A stretch of 64,000 nucleotides of DNA from Euborellia annulipes (taxonomy: Eukaryota; Arthropoda; Insecta; Dermaptera; Anisolabididae), in the NCBI GenBank assembly GCA_023213315.1, contig JAKCPI010015033.1:62001-126000 (forward strand), written 5' to 3'. The translations under genes were made by a program, and so were the position numbers. The stretch's first letter is position 1. Each line of letters begins with the position of its first letter. Of the stretch, positions 22,168 through 32,967 are shown piece by piece. The notes below the pieces were generated by a model. That model was not told where the DNA came from, did no database searches, and saw only the letters and a list, made by a program, of their open reading frames with translations.

Positions 22168-22885
22168 TGAGTGCAGGGTACTGTCATCAGCAAAGCAATG
22201 AATTGGGTTGGAGGTTACTCCCATGAGATCGTTAATGTACATAAGGAATAGGGTGGGATGGGAGAGAGGACAGAACCCTGGGGAACATCTGCGTTGATTG
22301 AATGCGGAATAGAAGACACACCGTCGACTACAACCGAGATCTTTCGCTCCGTTAGAAAGCTCTTGATCCACTGGCACAGCTCAGAGGATAGATCAAAAGA
22401 TGGAAGTTTAGCATAAAGATTTTTATGCCATACCTGATCGAAAGCCTTCGAAATGTCAAGAGCAACTGCAATAGTTTCCCCTTCCATGGCTTTGTTCCAG
22501 AGGTGTGTGACAAAGCTCAAAATATCCCCAGTCGAACGAGCATGCCTGAAACCATATTGCCTATCATTCATCAATCCGCAATGTTCCAGATGATTTAAAA
22601 TTTGAATGTTGAGGGCTTTTTCCATAATTTTGGATAGTATGGAGCTTATTGCGATTGGGTGATAGTTGCTAGGAAGAGAGGAGTCACCTTTTTTGGGAAT
22701 GGGTTGAATATTCGCCAATTTCCAAGAGTCGGGAAAATTTCCCGAGGAAAATGAGAGGTTGAACAACCTGGATAATATTGGGACCAATTCAGGGGAACAT
22801 TTTTTAATGACGATGGGGGGAATACCGTCAGGGCCTGGGGATTTGTCGATTACTAGCTCCTTAATAACCTTTTTAATTAGTTTAT
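22168..22885 (-). pseudogene. Non-LTR retrotransposon, reverse transcriptase domain, 5'-truncated
   Basis: Minus-strand RT palm and fingers motifs appear in order: DKSPGPDGIP, WKLANIQPIPKKGD, YHPIAISSILSKIMEK, QYGFRHARSTGD, VALDISKAFDQVWH, VPQGSVLSP and FADDSTLHS (the YADD-type catalytic box, here FADD). One frameshift occurs near 22260, between the VPQGS and YINDL motifs. In-frame stops begin above about 22885, where the copy appears 5'-truncated. It is continuous with the segment at 20328-21134 across the palindromic insertion. Retrotransposition-incompetent. Confidence 0.85.
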
Positions 22886-23081
22886 TTTAGTAAGCTTTCT
22901 AATGGTATACTCAGTGCTGCGATTATCATTCACTTTCGTGGAGATATTCCACTTGTAATGTAAAAAACGTTAATGTTTGCAGCAAAATTGAGGCCATTTT
23001 GAACATTTTCATTAACTAAATTTATTAGAAGATGAGGATCGAAATGTGTAAAGAACTTGTAATTTATTAAGCCCTCTATGC

Positions 23082-23114
23082 TGACGTTTCGGTTTTAGTT
23101 AAGACCATCCTCAG
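23082..23114 (-). ncRNA. Hammerhead-ribozyme-like motif
   Basis: Minus strand: CTGAGGA, T, GGT...ACC, GAA, ACGT, C. Isolated, downstream of the LINE at 20.2-22.9 kb; only two stem I pairs. Confidence 0.35.
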
Positions 23115-23529
23115 AGTTTGCGAGCTGTCAATATAGGCATAACAAGACCATTAAAAAAAAGGTGATTTATTTACTGTATTTTAAAAATATTGGATTGCTT
23201 GACCAAGTTCAAAGCTCCACTCCCAGGTACTTGTGACGCCGACTGTACTACTAGGCTAGAATGTGATGTGATTTTTAAGTTGGCGAAAATTGAAACAGTT
23301 TTTCTTTTTGGGCTTGAGTAACCCGAGTTTAAATTTCTAATTAGACATTGAAACAAAGAGATGTAGAGTTGATAGATTAGACAGTGCTTATTTCACCCAC
23401 GAGACTTGGTCCCTTTGACTGAATTTAGACAGACTTGTCTAAAGCTTTTTGATAAAATCGAATAAGTTCAACTTTCCTTAAACAAATTCTCAAATCTCCT
23501 TGTGCACATTTTACATGACCAGCTCGGAC

Positions 23530-24170
23530 CCAGAGCGGGTTACCTCAGGGCTCTACGCGTTTTATCCGGACATATGATATGATATAGAAACTTTTGTTTG
23601 CTGATGATCTGCAAATTTTCAACACAAAAAAGAACTTAGATGACTGTCATTTGCTACAGAGCCTGGCGGTGTTGATTAGCGGGCTGGTGGAAGTGTAGAT
23701 CTTAACATTAGTAAATGTGAAATTATAACATTCTCCTATAATCAATTAACCCTTACACAATAATGTCATAATGTCTCGAGCAAGTGAGGCTCGTGATCTT
23801 GCCGTGCTCTTTGAGACTAGACTATCTTTTGTGATGACATGTGAGCTGGTGCACACAGGATGCTCGGGATTTTTCCCATCATAGTGTTGGGGGGCCGAAG
23901 AGAGGCCATGCAAATATCCCATTCTACCAGGGAATTGTAGATGATCCTTCTAAACTTCACCCTTTAAATGATTTTTTTAAAAGATCCCCCTCTATATAGG
24001 AGGTGTGGACTCTACAATAGCAGAATCGCTCAGTTTGAACTTTTCTTCCGACCTCCTAAAACTTTAAAAGATATTTTAGCTGTGATAGATTGATGTTATA
24101 TATATATTCACTGAATTTTTGTAACCTGCCCTATAATTGGTGTAGTGCAGTGCAAGTAAATAAATATATA
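23530..24170 (+). pseudogene. Second LINE relic (reverse transcriptase fragments)
   Basis: Broken plus-strand reading frames show SGLPQGS, then LFADDLQIFNTKKNLDDC (catalytic F/YADD box), NISKCEIITFS-like residues, and EARDLAVLFETRLSF (the C-terminal LGVxxDxxLxF motif). Several frameshifts and stops separate them. It ends near an AATAAATA-rich tail. It is distinct from, and opposite in strand to, the LINE at 20.2-22.9 kb. Confidence 0.6.
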
Positions 24171-24329
24171 ACAACTTTTTTATTAAATTAACAAATGTTT
24201 GATATTGAATTCGAATTAATAATACGGGCCTGAATAAAACCAGGACTTCGTTAAGTAGATGAGATGAAGGGATATCCGACAAACTATGAGTGAATTAAAA
24301 TCTCTCATATATTTATTTCAGTTTACTTT

Positions 24330-24620
24330 CTCTGACCTATTATATATATAGAGAAAGTATTGCGATCATGTCAAAAATTCGATGACAAGATTTTAATAAA
24401 TTAAGGTTCGTGAGTCAAAAAAAAAAAAAAAAAAACTGGATCCTGGGTGTGTGTGGTAAAAACAAACGTAAAGAGCTATGAGGTTGAAATTTTATATTCA
24501 AGTGACTGCAGGTACTCCAACATGAATCCTTGGGATGAAATCTACTAAAAAGTACTAATGATTTCTTTGTTGATGAAATTATGCGATTTTCTCAAAATTG
24601 TCTCTAATGAATGTGATTCA
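24330..24620 (-). mobile_element. H element, diverged partial copy
   Basis: Minus-orientation 3' hairpin and body (GAGAAAGTATTGCGATCATG, then TGTGTG tract and GAGGTTGAAATTTTATATT). An oppositely oriented 3' end lies nearby at about 24835-24915. Confidence 0.5.
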
Positions 24621-24655
24621 AATTCATAAATCGTAGAGCTTTGTTTGAAAAAGTT

Positions 24656-24800
24656 GGAGTTTTTCCAATAGAGTGTAAATTAGCCTGTCTATTTATCGGT
24701 TAGGGAAATTTGAGATGTTTTGATTGGGTAAATGGCGAGCGCTTACTTGCCAGGGGAGTTGACAATTTGAATTTAAAATTTCGAGCCCTGGAGATAATTT
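24656..24800 (+). repeat. Direct repeat, copy 2
   Basis: Second copy of the unit at 16930-17095, with one clear substitution (GTTTTGATTGGG for GTTTTGTTTGGG). Confidence 0.6.
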
Positions 24801-24915
24801 GTTCACAAATAGAGAAACCAAACGTTTGGAATTCACAAAACGTGTATTTCCATCATTGACATGATCGCAATATTTTCTATAAATTAACATACATATGTTA
24901 AGAGAAAGTAAAAAT

Positions 24916-26700
24916 TGTAGAAATTCTGAGTATTGCGAGAATTTAGAGCAATGGTACTCAAACTTAATTTTTTTATCGCTTCCTCCCCTCCTCCCTTTCC
25001 AGGCTAATCCTCTTTCTTGAAGCGAACAAACAGAACTTGGAATAAAAAATTTGCATTCATTTTTCTACCAAATGTCAATAAAGAGTCTACATCTCTTGGT
25101 TTCTGTGCAAGAAAAAGAGAGGATAACTCATCCCTTCTTTTTAATGTCTATATATAAATTGCTATGGTCCAAAACAATTTCTTATAGATAAACTAATGGT
25201 AATTTTCATAAAGACGGAAATCCCCTAACCAAAAAAAAAAAAAAACATGTGAGAAATCGTCATTGATTATGCTCTAATAATTATTTTTTTAATTGAATAA
25301 TCCATTTTTTATAGAATAGATCATGAATTCAAAGTTCATTCATTTGTTTACATTGAAAAATTCAATTAAATTTCAAATTATGGAATGAGTGAGGCTATAT
25401 TTGAAAAAAAAAAAACAAAAAAACGAGAAAAGAAGAAAGATCAAAGTAAAAGAAAAGAAATTGAATTAAAACAAATGTGACGAGGAAAGGAAAAGAGAGA
25501 TAGATAGGAAAGATACGCCTAACAGCCAGCCAGATTATTGGCCTTGAAATTAACACAATGAATCAGCAAAAAATCTTTTCTCGAAGAGAGATAAACAGTG
25601 CAAGTGATTTTTACGTTTTTCCCAAATTATCCTTACTTTAAGCACGTATTATTTTAAATAAAATATATTTTATTTTTAATAATTATAATTAATGAATTTT
25701 CTTTAAGTCTTTCCGGCTTCAGCGATATAGACTTTAACGATACTCATAAATTAAATATACGATAAATGTGGGACCAAGCACATTTATTTATGCCATTTGG
25801 TAAATAATGAATCAATTGAACTTTATTTAAAAATAAATCAAAGAATATTTATAAAATTTGAATTTCAACAAAGAATAGTTGTCAACAATCAAAAGTTATC
25901 ATAAGAACATTTAAAAAAAATTGATTAGTGATAAAATTTTTTCTCTTAATTTTGTTTGTGCTTAATTTTTGTTAAGTATTAATAATTTTGAAATGTCATT
26001 TAAAATTAATTTTCTTATTTATGACAATATTGCTGAAGACATTTATATTTTTAAATATTAGAGTATAAAAGAGATTTGGATTTAAATTAAATTTGATTTT
26101 GTAAAAATTTTTAAAAGAACCAAACATATGATTGACTGATTGACAATTGTCAAAACTTACCAGTAATTAGATGGCGAAACAGCAAATGAGGATAATCAAT
26201 AAATAAAATAAAAATAGTTTATAAATCACACTTGACACTTTTATACTATATGGTCAAATACTTTGCAAGTTAACCTAATAATATTAAATGACAATCCACT
26301 GCTCTGTAACTGTTATATTCACAAACACAAATGAATTCCGAGGCAGCTATTAAGAGAGACTCCATTTTAACTTGCCTGCTCTTCATATATAAAGAAAAAA
26401 ATATTCGAGCGCTATCTTCTGGTCGAATTTGAGAACCTCTTCGTGTGTGAACCTAGCAATATTATATTTTATAGAGATTCAAAAAATAATTTAATCATTC
26501 ATTCAATTTATGATAAAAATAATAAAGAGATTGATTTTATTTGTTTTTTTTTTTTCGTCACGAAGTTAAAAATTTAAGCTGAGTGCATTAGGCAACTTAA
26601 AAAAATTATACAAAGTGAAGCTGGCATCCAATTTCGAAATGGCGCAAAAAAAAAAATGATTTTATTGGAGAGGCGAAAAAAAAATATCAAAAATTATGTT
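24916..26700. other. AT-rich intergenic DNA without recognisable features
   Basis: About 1.8 kb between the last H-element fragment and the 3' end of LRR protein B. I see no reading frame, known repeat or palindrome here, only short A or T runs. Confidence 0.5.
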
Positions 26701-26714
26701 TACAAAAATATTAC

Positions 26715-26720
26715 TTTATT
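26715..26720 (-). terminator. Polyadenylation signal AATAAA, LRR protein B
   Basis: AATAAA on the minus strand about 40 bases downstream of the stop codon of LRR protein B, a typical distance. Confidence 0.55.
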
Positions 26721-26760
26721 TTATAAAGTATAAATATACTCGAAGATGATTTTTGATTGA

Positions 26761-28236
26761 TTAAAAAATCATATCAGTGTAAAAGATGTGTTCAGTGATT
26801 GAGAAAAATTGAACATTAAAATGATGATTTTTTATAAACATTTTAACTTGTTCTAATAAAAGCATGTTGGCTGTTGCTGCAGGTGAAATTATTTCCAGTT
26901 TATGGCAATTTTTTATAATATTTATAATCGAATCAAAAGTTATAAATGTTCTGTCCACCTGCAAGATTCGAATATTTCGCCAAAATGGAATCATTTGCTG
27001 ACATTCGAAAGGAGTAATTTTGAAATTCATTTCAATAAATAAAGTTTCAAGCGCATTTAAGCCTTTAAATAAATTTAATATATTTTTATAATTATTATTT
27101 TGTAGCTGTGGGATGTTTAAATGCTTTAATTTCTCGTGATGGACAATTCGATCATCAATTGTACAATTTCTTAGATTTATATTTAAATATTCTAATTTTG
27201 GACATTTTTCCAGCACTAAACTTACATTAATTTCATGATTAGAAGGGGAAGAGGAACTTTTTTCTAAACGAAGGGCCGTAATTTGGGGGCCAATGAGATT
27301 TAAAAATTCCAAATTTTCACAGGCCAGAGAGATTTGTGTGAGATTTCTAAAATTTTGTAGAAATTGTATAACTTCATTATCCTTTGATATTAAAGACATG
27401 GAATTTATTTGAGGGCAAATTTTATAAAGATTTTGAATATTTGTTAAAGTGCAAGAATAAAACATGCGAAACAAATCCTCTAAATAAATAATCGGTTTAT
27501 TTGGGCTCGCAATTGCAATTTCATTGAGAGGGAACTTCCTGCCCACGCTGATCTTTTGTAAATTCGGAAGAATTTCTAAAATATTCAAATTATTAGCAGT
27601 CGGTGTTTTAGAAATATACAAACCTGGCCAGTGACATATTAATTTCAAGGAACGAAGCTTGTCATGTTTAGGCCAGTTTTCACAGAGTGTTCTAGATGAT
27701 TGCCTAACAGATTTCGCTTTCAAGACCAATTCCTCTAAATGTGGACAATTTTGTAAAATTTCCTTTATATCATCATTAATTGTTATTTTAGAGGTGGATA
27801 ATTTTAAAGAAATCAAATGTGGCATGTGTGTTAAAAAATCTTTTATATTAAATGGAACTCTATCTCTGGGCGCACATAAAATGACATGAGTTAATTTCGG
27901 CCTATTTGATTTTAGAATTTGTATAAAATGTTCAGAATAATTGGACCACAGATATCCCAGATGGATGTCCAATTTCTTTGTTTTTTCACTGAAGAGCAGC
28001 TTCAGAAGTTGCAATCTCAAATTGTTTTCTTCCTTTTCTTCTTCTTCTATTCCAAAAACGATAAGCAATTCATTCATCAAATCATCTATAAGAGTTTGTG
28101 GGAAATTTATATGAATATATGAATGAAAATTTGTAAATTCAGCTCTAGAATGAAACTCTTCACTACAAATGAATTTTATAATTTTTGCCTTGAAATATTT
28201 TTTCAAATTATTAGATAGAGTTTCAGGTGATGGCAT
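26761..28236 (-). CDS. Leucine-rich-repeat-like protein B, single coding exon (491 aa)
   Basis: This is one of a pair of divergent paralogues. It starts MPSPETLSNNLKKYFKAKI, continues with a helical N-terminal region containing LIDDLMNELLIVFG, then about 12 degenerate leucine-rich repeats such as LPNLQKISV, CPHLEELVLKAK, CPKLEYLNINL and CHKLEIISPAA. The spacing resembles the RNI/FBXL type, but I see no F-box. The start at 28236 is chosen over an in-frame ATG 36 bases upstream because a TTTTAG acceptor sits 11 bases before it, matching the paralogue exactly. AATAAA follows the stop (26715-26720, minus). The likely role is protein binding; partner, location and function are unknown to me. It is very AT-rich and lysine/asparagine-rich compared with its partner. 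Confidence 0.82.
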   Translation of the reverse strand: MPSPETLSNNLKKYFKAKIIKFICSEEFHSRAEFTNFHSYIHINFPQTLIDDLMNELLIVFGIEEEEKEENNLRLQLLKLLFSEKTKKLDIHLGYLWSNYSEHFIQILKSNRPKLTHVILCAPRDRVPFNIKDFLTHMPHLISLKLSTSKITINDDIKEILQNCPHLEELVLKAKSVRQSSRTLCENWPKHDKLRSLKLICHWPGLYISKTPTANNLNILEILPNLQKISVGRKFPLNEIAIASPNKPIIYLEDLFRMFYSCTLTNIQNLYKICPQINSMSLISKDNEVIQFLQNFRNLTQISLACENLEFLNLIGPQITALRLEKSSSSPSNHEINVSLVLEKCPKLEYLNINLRNCTIDDRIVHHEKLKHLNIPQLQNNNYKNILNLFKGLNALETLFIEMNFKITPFECQQMIPFWRNIRILQVDRTFITFDSIINIIKNCHKLEIISPAATANMLLLEQVKMFIKNHHFNVQFFSITEHIFYTDMIF

Positions 28237-28247
28237 TTTGATGAAAT

Positions 28248-28249
28248 CT
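28248..28249 (-). promoter_or_regulatory. 3' splice acceptor before LRR protein B start
   Basis: The minus strand reads T-rich sequence then TTTTAG, followed by ATTTCATCAAA and the ATG. The paralogue on the plus strand has the same arrangement (acceptor at 29884-29885, then ATCTCATCGAA and ATG). Conservation of both acceptor and leader between the paralogues decides the start codon and implies an upstream 5' UTR exon that I could not locate. Confidence 0.7.
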
Positions 28250-29119
28250 AAAAGAAAAATTAGATTGAACAAAATTCATTCACAATCATAATAAAAAAAG
28301 AACAAATAGAGGAGGTACGCAATTTGACATTTGCTGACGAGGTTATTATAGAAGATGATGAAAAGTGGCTTTATCAGTTGATATTCCTCTCTCCATTTAG
28401 AAAAGGATGGGTAGAAAAGTTTTTGAAAATGCCGCAGCCCTTCTCTGATTGTTGATTATACTCACAATTTGCTGAATAATTAGCAAAAAAACAAAGAAAA
28501 GATCTTCAAATTGAAATTCATAACCTCTTAATACATTTTATTAATGAACGTTGGCCTTCACGAGAATAATTCAAGTAGATAAATAATCAAGGATCCAAAA
28601 AATTGATTATGAGCTGCTGCTATCTGATATGACGTTGTTGTGATGTCAGGAGAAAATATTGTGTTTTTTTAATTGCAGAGGGCAGGAATTTATTTTTGTA
28701 TATTTTTGAATCCAAAGTACCGGGGAGGGCGTGATTGCTCGGGGGTCGAGGGCCAATCCGAATTTTCGCCGCGCTATTGCTCTTCTCCGTGCCGGCAGCC
28801 CTATAGAGGGAATTGCACCCCCATTCCTTTTGTTTGCCTTCCCTCTCCGAGTAGAAACCCTGAGCATCTGTCTGCTCTCTCTCAGTTGCATGTGTTGCGT
28901 GCTCTAGTCTACTAACAACCATTCTAACCTGACATTTCTTCAATTCCTTTTAAAAGTAAGTTCTGGATATTTTAAAATCCCCAAATTATTTGTCCCAAAA
29001 TCTATCAAGTTGATAGATATTTCAAATCTAAACATTAGAAATTGACGTCTTTTTAATTATATTCATTTATAGAGGACAAATGTTGCATTCATGTGTGAGG
29101 GAGGGTCCAAAAAAGGGGG

Positions 29120-29840
29120 GATCTTCGAAATGGTCTGTCAGAGTGTGTGTGTCCAATTTAAACCATGAAGGAAATAAGCTAGGAGGTTGAAATTTGATAT
29201 TTAAGTTAGACACCCCCCTGGCATGCGACGCAAAGCTTTTAAATAAAATCGGTCAAAAAGTACTAGTACTTTACTGATGTACGTTTTTTAGCTCTTTACT
29301 CTTGTACTTGAAAGGAAAGATAGGAGAAATAGTTACCATGTGAACAAAATATAAGTATTTTGATTATAAATTTTACATTTTGAATTCTAATAGATCCTCG
29401 GGCTTGGCGTAGTTGGTAGCGCGCCTGCCTTCTATATCAAGGGTCGAGGGTCCGATGATTTTATTTAAGCGATTTGAATACCAAATGGCTTAAATAGAAA
29501 TGGACCCCCAATAGATATATTTACATGACGAATATCGTTTAAACTCCTAAGATGCCGAAAAGAGTGTGTGAATATGAGTGTGAATGAGAAAAAAGTGTGA
29601 ATGTATAATAAAAAAAAAAACAATCCCAATACTTTCTCTCCCTATATATTAACATATATATAGAGGTAAGAGAAAGTAAAAATATCGCCCCCCCCTCCCC
29701 TGGATACACTACTGTTGCCATGTTAACAAAAGATAAATATTTTCCCATTCTTATAAATTTCACATCTTAAAATTCGAATTTATCGTACTATCGGAAACTA
29801 AATATATGTCGACACAAAAAATCTGGTGTGGTTATTTAAA
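29120..29840 (-). mobile_element. H element pieces split by an S1 SINE
   Basis: Body in minus orientation at 29120-29395, interrupted by an S1 SINE (29396-29622), then a 3' hairpin at 29630-29678 and 5' body remnants to 29835 ending ACACAAAAAATCTGGTGTGG. Just upstream of LRR protein A. Confidence 0.55.
29396..29622 (+). repeat. S1 SINE, complete copy
   Basis: Head CTCGGGCTTGGCGTAGTTGG, B-box region worn, full body and poly-A tail. Inserted into an H element. Confidence 0.7.
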
Positions 29841-29896
29841 AAATAAAATAAACGTAATAATTTATTTGAAATTCGTTCTTTTTAGATCTCATCGAA

Positions 29897-31327
29897 ATGC
29901 CTTCTCCAGCCTCCTTCTCCGACTTCGTCAAAAAAGAATTCCAGAACAGATTAGTCGACTTTCTCTCTACTGAAGTGTCAAGTGAATCTCAAGAATTCTT
30001 GGAGTATCAGAATAAATTGAGGAATTCCCTCCCGAGGATTCTTCTTGACGAACTGATGAACGATTTGTCGTTGCATCTGAGTGAACGAAGAGAGAGCGAT
30101 TTGATGCTGAGAACCCTTCAATTGGTGCTCTCTGCAGAGACAAGGAGATTGCGCCTCTACCCTTTGGATTATACTTGTTCAATTCAACGTGAGAAAAAGT
30201 CTTCTATTGTGAATAAAATCAAAACGTTAATAAAAACTCAAAAACCAAATTTGGAGCATCTGGAAGTGAATTGCTATTTTGGAATTGATATTGGCATAAG
30301 AGACATTTTAGAATCGCTTCCATCATTGAAATCATTAATCGTAAAGTCCAGTGATATCCAGAATGAATTGATCAAGACCATTTTCACATTTTGCCCGGCT
30401 CTAACGGAATTAAAGCTGATCTGCGTCAAATTCGATTTCTCTAATGTTCAAATCAATTCATGGCCAGAACACCGAACACTTCGCGTTTTCAAAATAAAGG
30501 CTTTTAATTTATCCTCGCTAAAAGCAACAACGTCAGATGAAATTTTAGAGAGATGTCCGAATCTGCAATCCTTAGAAACGAATATCGATTTTTTTAATTT
30601 AATTCTCTCCAAAGAAATTCCATTGAATTTAAAACATTTATTGAATGCCGACACAACTTCTTTAACGTCCCTGCAGAACCTCTTCGAAATCCGCCCCGAT
30701 ACAAACTCCATCATTTTAAAGGCCCCTGAAGGCGGCGTTTTGGAATTTATTCCCAATTTCCTTCAACTGAAGAAAATTGCGTTTTTTCGGCGGTGTTCGC
30801 GAATGCAATTAATGCAAGTTGCAGAAAATTGCGGCTCTCAATTGGAAGGCCTCGTATTTCGAATAAACCGCGTGAGTTTGTCCCGTCTTTTGCGATTATG
30901 CCCCAATTTGCAATATCTCAATTTGTCCTATTCTGAGTTTGTAGAAGCCAATGAAGTTGTCTCCCATTCGAAGCTCCGATTCTTCCGAGTTGTCAAAGCA
31001 CCTGTTAATCTCAATTTTTTGAAAGGGTTAACTTCCCTTGAAGTTGTCCAAATTTCTGAATGGAGATCCTATTCGCCTTCTGACCTCGACGATGTCATTT
31101 CAGCTTTTGAGAATATTAAAATTCTCCATATTTATAAGAAATGCAAATTCACTTTGCATTGCTTAGAACAAATCATCAGACGATGTCATCAATTAGACGA
31201 ACTCGTTTTGCCCTTAGAGAACAAAACATTTGATATCAAAGAAGTCGAATTGTTTATTCTAAATAATAATTTTAATCTCAAATTAATAAACTCTAAAGCA
31301 AATAACTGTAAGATAGAAGAAATATAA
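29897..31327 (+). CDS. Leucine-rich-repeat-like protein A, single coding exon (476 aa)
   Basis: Divergent paralogue of protein B. It starts MPSPASFSDFVKKEFQNRLV, has the shared N-terminal signature LLDELMNDLSLHLSER, and then LRR-like segments including LEHLEVNCYF, LPSLKSLIVKSS, CPALTELKLICVKF, CPNLQSLETNI, CPNLQYLNLSYSEFV and CHQLDELVLPLEN. No signal peptide, transmembrane segment or F-box is visible. A TTTTAG acceptor 11 bases before the ATG implies a non-coding first exon upstream; the sequence from acceptor to ATG (ATCTCATCGAA) nearly equals that of protein B. An AATAAA lies about 75 bases past the stop. Codon use is less AT-biased than in protein B. Homology of the pair is clear from the sequence; molecular function is not. 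Confidence 0.85.
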   Translation: MPSPASFSDFVKKEFQNRLVDFLSTEVSSESQEFLEYQNKLRNSLPRILLDELMNDLSLHLSERRESDLMLRTLQLVLSAETRRLRLYPLDYTCSIQREKKSSIVNKIKTLIKTQKPNLEHLEVNCYFGIDIGIRDILESLPSLKSLIVKSSDIQNELIKTIFTFCPALTELKLICVKFDFSNVQINSWPEHRTLRVFKIKAFNLSSLKATTSDEILERCPNLQSLETNIDFFNLILSKEIPLNLKHLLNADTTSLTSLQNLFEIRPDTNSIILKAPEGGVLEFIPNFLQLKKIAFFRRCSRMQLMQVAENCGSQLEGLVFRINRVSLSRLLRLCPNLQYLNLSYSEFVEANEVVSHSKLRFFRVVKAPVNLNFLKGLTSLEVVQISEWRSYSPSDLDDVISAFENIKILHIYKKCKFTLHCLEQIIRRCHQLDELVLPLENKTFDIKEVELFILNNNFNLKLINSKANNCKIEEI

Positions 31328-31403
31328 TCATTTAAGCCGAAATTTTTATCCTTCAACGGATTTATCGAAATTCGTATCAAGTGTTAATTTTATAATTATT
31401 AAT

Positions 31404-31409
31404 AATAAA
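31404..31409 (+). terminator. Polyadenylation signal AATAAA, LRR protein A
   Basis: AATAAA about 75 bases after the stop codon of LRR protein A, followed by AT-rich sequence. Confidence 0.55.
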
Positions 31410-32338
31410 ACCTTTGAAACAAATAACCTAGTGTTTAATTTGTATATATAATTTTATCACGAATGTGTTTATTAAAAGTTTTGTGGTTGCTACGACGGAA
31501 TAATCGGCGAACGGACGGTTCGCCATTATTCAGAAGAATTGCCCCGAGAACCTACGATCGAAAGTTTAAATTCTATCACTGGAATGTTATTTCGGGGGGC
31601 GCTGAATCCAAACGGATCGCACAAATTAATGATTTTTGGAAAGTTAAAGAACTACCGGTATATGTATATGTATATGTTTTTGCATTTAGGGATGGAAACA
31701 ATTCTACTAAGGGTGTCCAAATTCGATTTTTCTAAACATTTGCCATTAGACACCTCCGATTGGGCTGACAATTTATATTTCTATCAAGAGATTGCGGCCA
31801 CAATTTTGATGCTATCGACCCAAAAAAAATTAATATCTACAATTTATAGAAGCATTTTTTTTGGTTTTCGAAAAAAAAAAAATTTTTAGATTATTCGCAT
31901 TAAATAAAAGATATTAAAAAAAAAATTCGATCTTTATCTTTTAGATAATTAAATTAGTAATTATTGTGTTAAAGAATAATTAATTTTTTGCCTTTAATTA
32001 ATTAGCTGGAACCTTTCAAATGAAATGGAATAAAACGCTTGTTTTCCTATGGGCAGAACTAACCCCATCTCTTGCCGCCTATAGTAACCAGCTTCTCGAT
32101 CGTCTATTAATGGTTTTTCGCGACGCATACTTTAAAAAAAATTTACCTGATAAAAAATGTATTATGATTACAAGCTGTTGAGTGAAAGCAGAGCATTTTA
32201 CTTATTCGAGGGATCCCAAAGGAAATTCGGAGGCAAATTTATTTTGAATATTACAGCAAGTTGGCCAAACCGAGCGTATAATGTGATAGAGAGACAGTCC
32301 ACAATTATTTTTGATTTTCGCGCTCGAGTGATCTTTCT

Positions 32339-32353
32339 GCCCTCTGCTGGCCA
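32339..32353 (-). promoter_or_regulatory. CTCF-like site upstream of QORL2-type gene
   Basis: GCCCTCTGCTGGCCA matches the reverse complement of the vertebrate/insect CTCF core at about 13 of 15 positions, 96 bases before the start codon in a locally GC-richer stretch. Motif only; occupancy cannot be judged. Confidence 0.3.
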
Positions 32354-32448
32354 TTAGAGCAACTAAATTGAACCAAGATAATTTTCGAACTGTCAAAAGT
32401 ATTTTCATTTCTATCTTTTAAAAAGTTTAATTTTTATGTCAAAAGACT

Positions 32449-32628
32449 ATGTCAAGGAGTATATTCAGATTTCTTTCAACAAATTATAAATATAATAATT
32501 TATCAGGAATAATAAAATACCGAGATTATGCTTCAATCTCTAATTCCTCTATTAAAACAGCATGCTATGAAAAAAACTTTGAATTTAAAATTAAAGAAAA
32601 AAATTTAGCCAAATTAAAAAAGAATGAA
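32449..32628 (+). CDS. Quinone oxidoreductase-like protein (QORL2 type), exon 1
   Basis: First coding exon (residues 1-60) of a six-exon gene predicted to encode a 370-residue medium-chain dehydrogenase/reductase, close in pattern to quinone oxidoreductase-like protein 2 and zeta-crystallin. Such enzymes are zinc-independent and NADPH-dependent, reducing quinones or activated enones. The N-terminus MSRSIFRFLSTNYK is rich in Arg, Ser and hydrophobics with no acids, resembling a mitochondrial targeting peptide (inference). ACYEKNFEFKIKEKN fits the first strand of the GroES-like domain. An out-of-frame ATG lies 13 bases upstream. The exon ends at GAA with a GTATTT donor, phase 0. Confidence 0.72.
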
Positions 32629-32706
32629 GTATTTTATTTTGTAATCAATATTTATTTGAGATATAATTGAATTTTATTTAATTTCTTCTTTTTTTTTATT
32701 TTTTAG

Positions 32707-32967
32707 GTTATAATTCGTCTTGATTTTTGTGGATTAAATAATAAAGATATTTTATTATGTTCGTGTTTGGATAGCAAAGAGGAAGATGAAGAAAAAAGAA
32801 ACAAAAAGAGGAAAAAAGAGGAATGTATTACACCTGGATATGAAATTTCTGGGGAAATTGTTGAATTAGGAGAGAAAGTTTCAGGATTGAAAATTGGAGA
32901 CAAAGTTGGAGCTTTAAATATTGATGCTTTTGGTGGATTAGCCACTCACATCACAGCTGATACTCAG
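32707..32967 (+). CDS. QORL2-type oxidoreductase, exon 2 (GroES-like domain)
   Basis: Residues 61-147, between a TTTTTTAG acceptor and a CAG/GTAAAC donor, phase 0. VIIRLDFCGLNNKDILLC matches the conserved MDR segment in which most family members have N-x-x-D. The core ITPGYEISGEIVELG, KIGDKVGAL and the GGLATHITAD strand are diagnostic for the GroES-like fold. A lysine/glutamate-rich insertion (about residues 78-94) sits where relatives have a short loop before the conserved PGxExxG. No catalytic-zinc ligands are seen, as expected for the QOR branch. Confidence 0.88.

Larger units (their letters stand above)
28251..29885. other. Intergenic region between the divergent LRR genes
   Basis: These 1.6 kb should contain both 5' UTR exons and promoters, possibly shared. 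A GC-richer island at about 28690-28900 stands out from the AT-rich surroundings and contains part of a small repeat also seen near 57200-57300 and 59650-59760 (shared GCGCGGCGAAA and TTCGGATTGG on one strand). From 29100 on, the region is invaded by an H element (minus) and a complete S1 SINE. No core promoter motif can be assigned with confidence. Confidence 0.35.
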
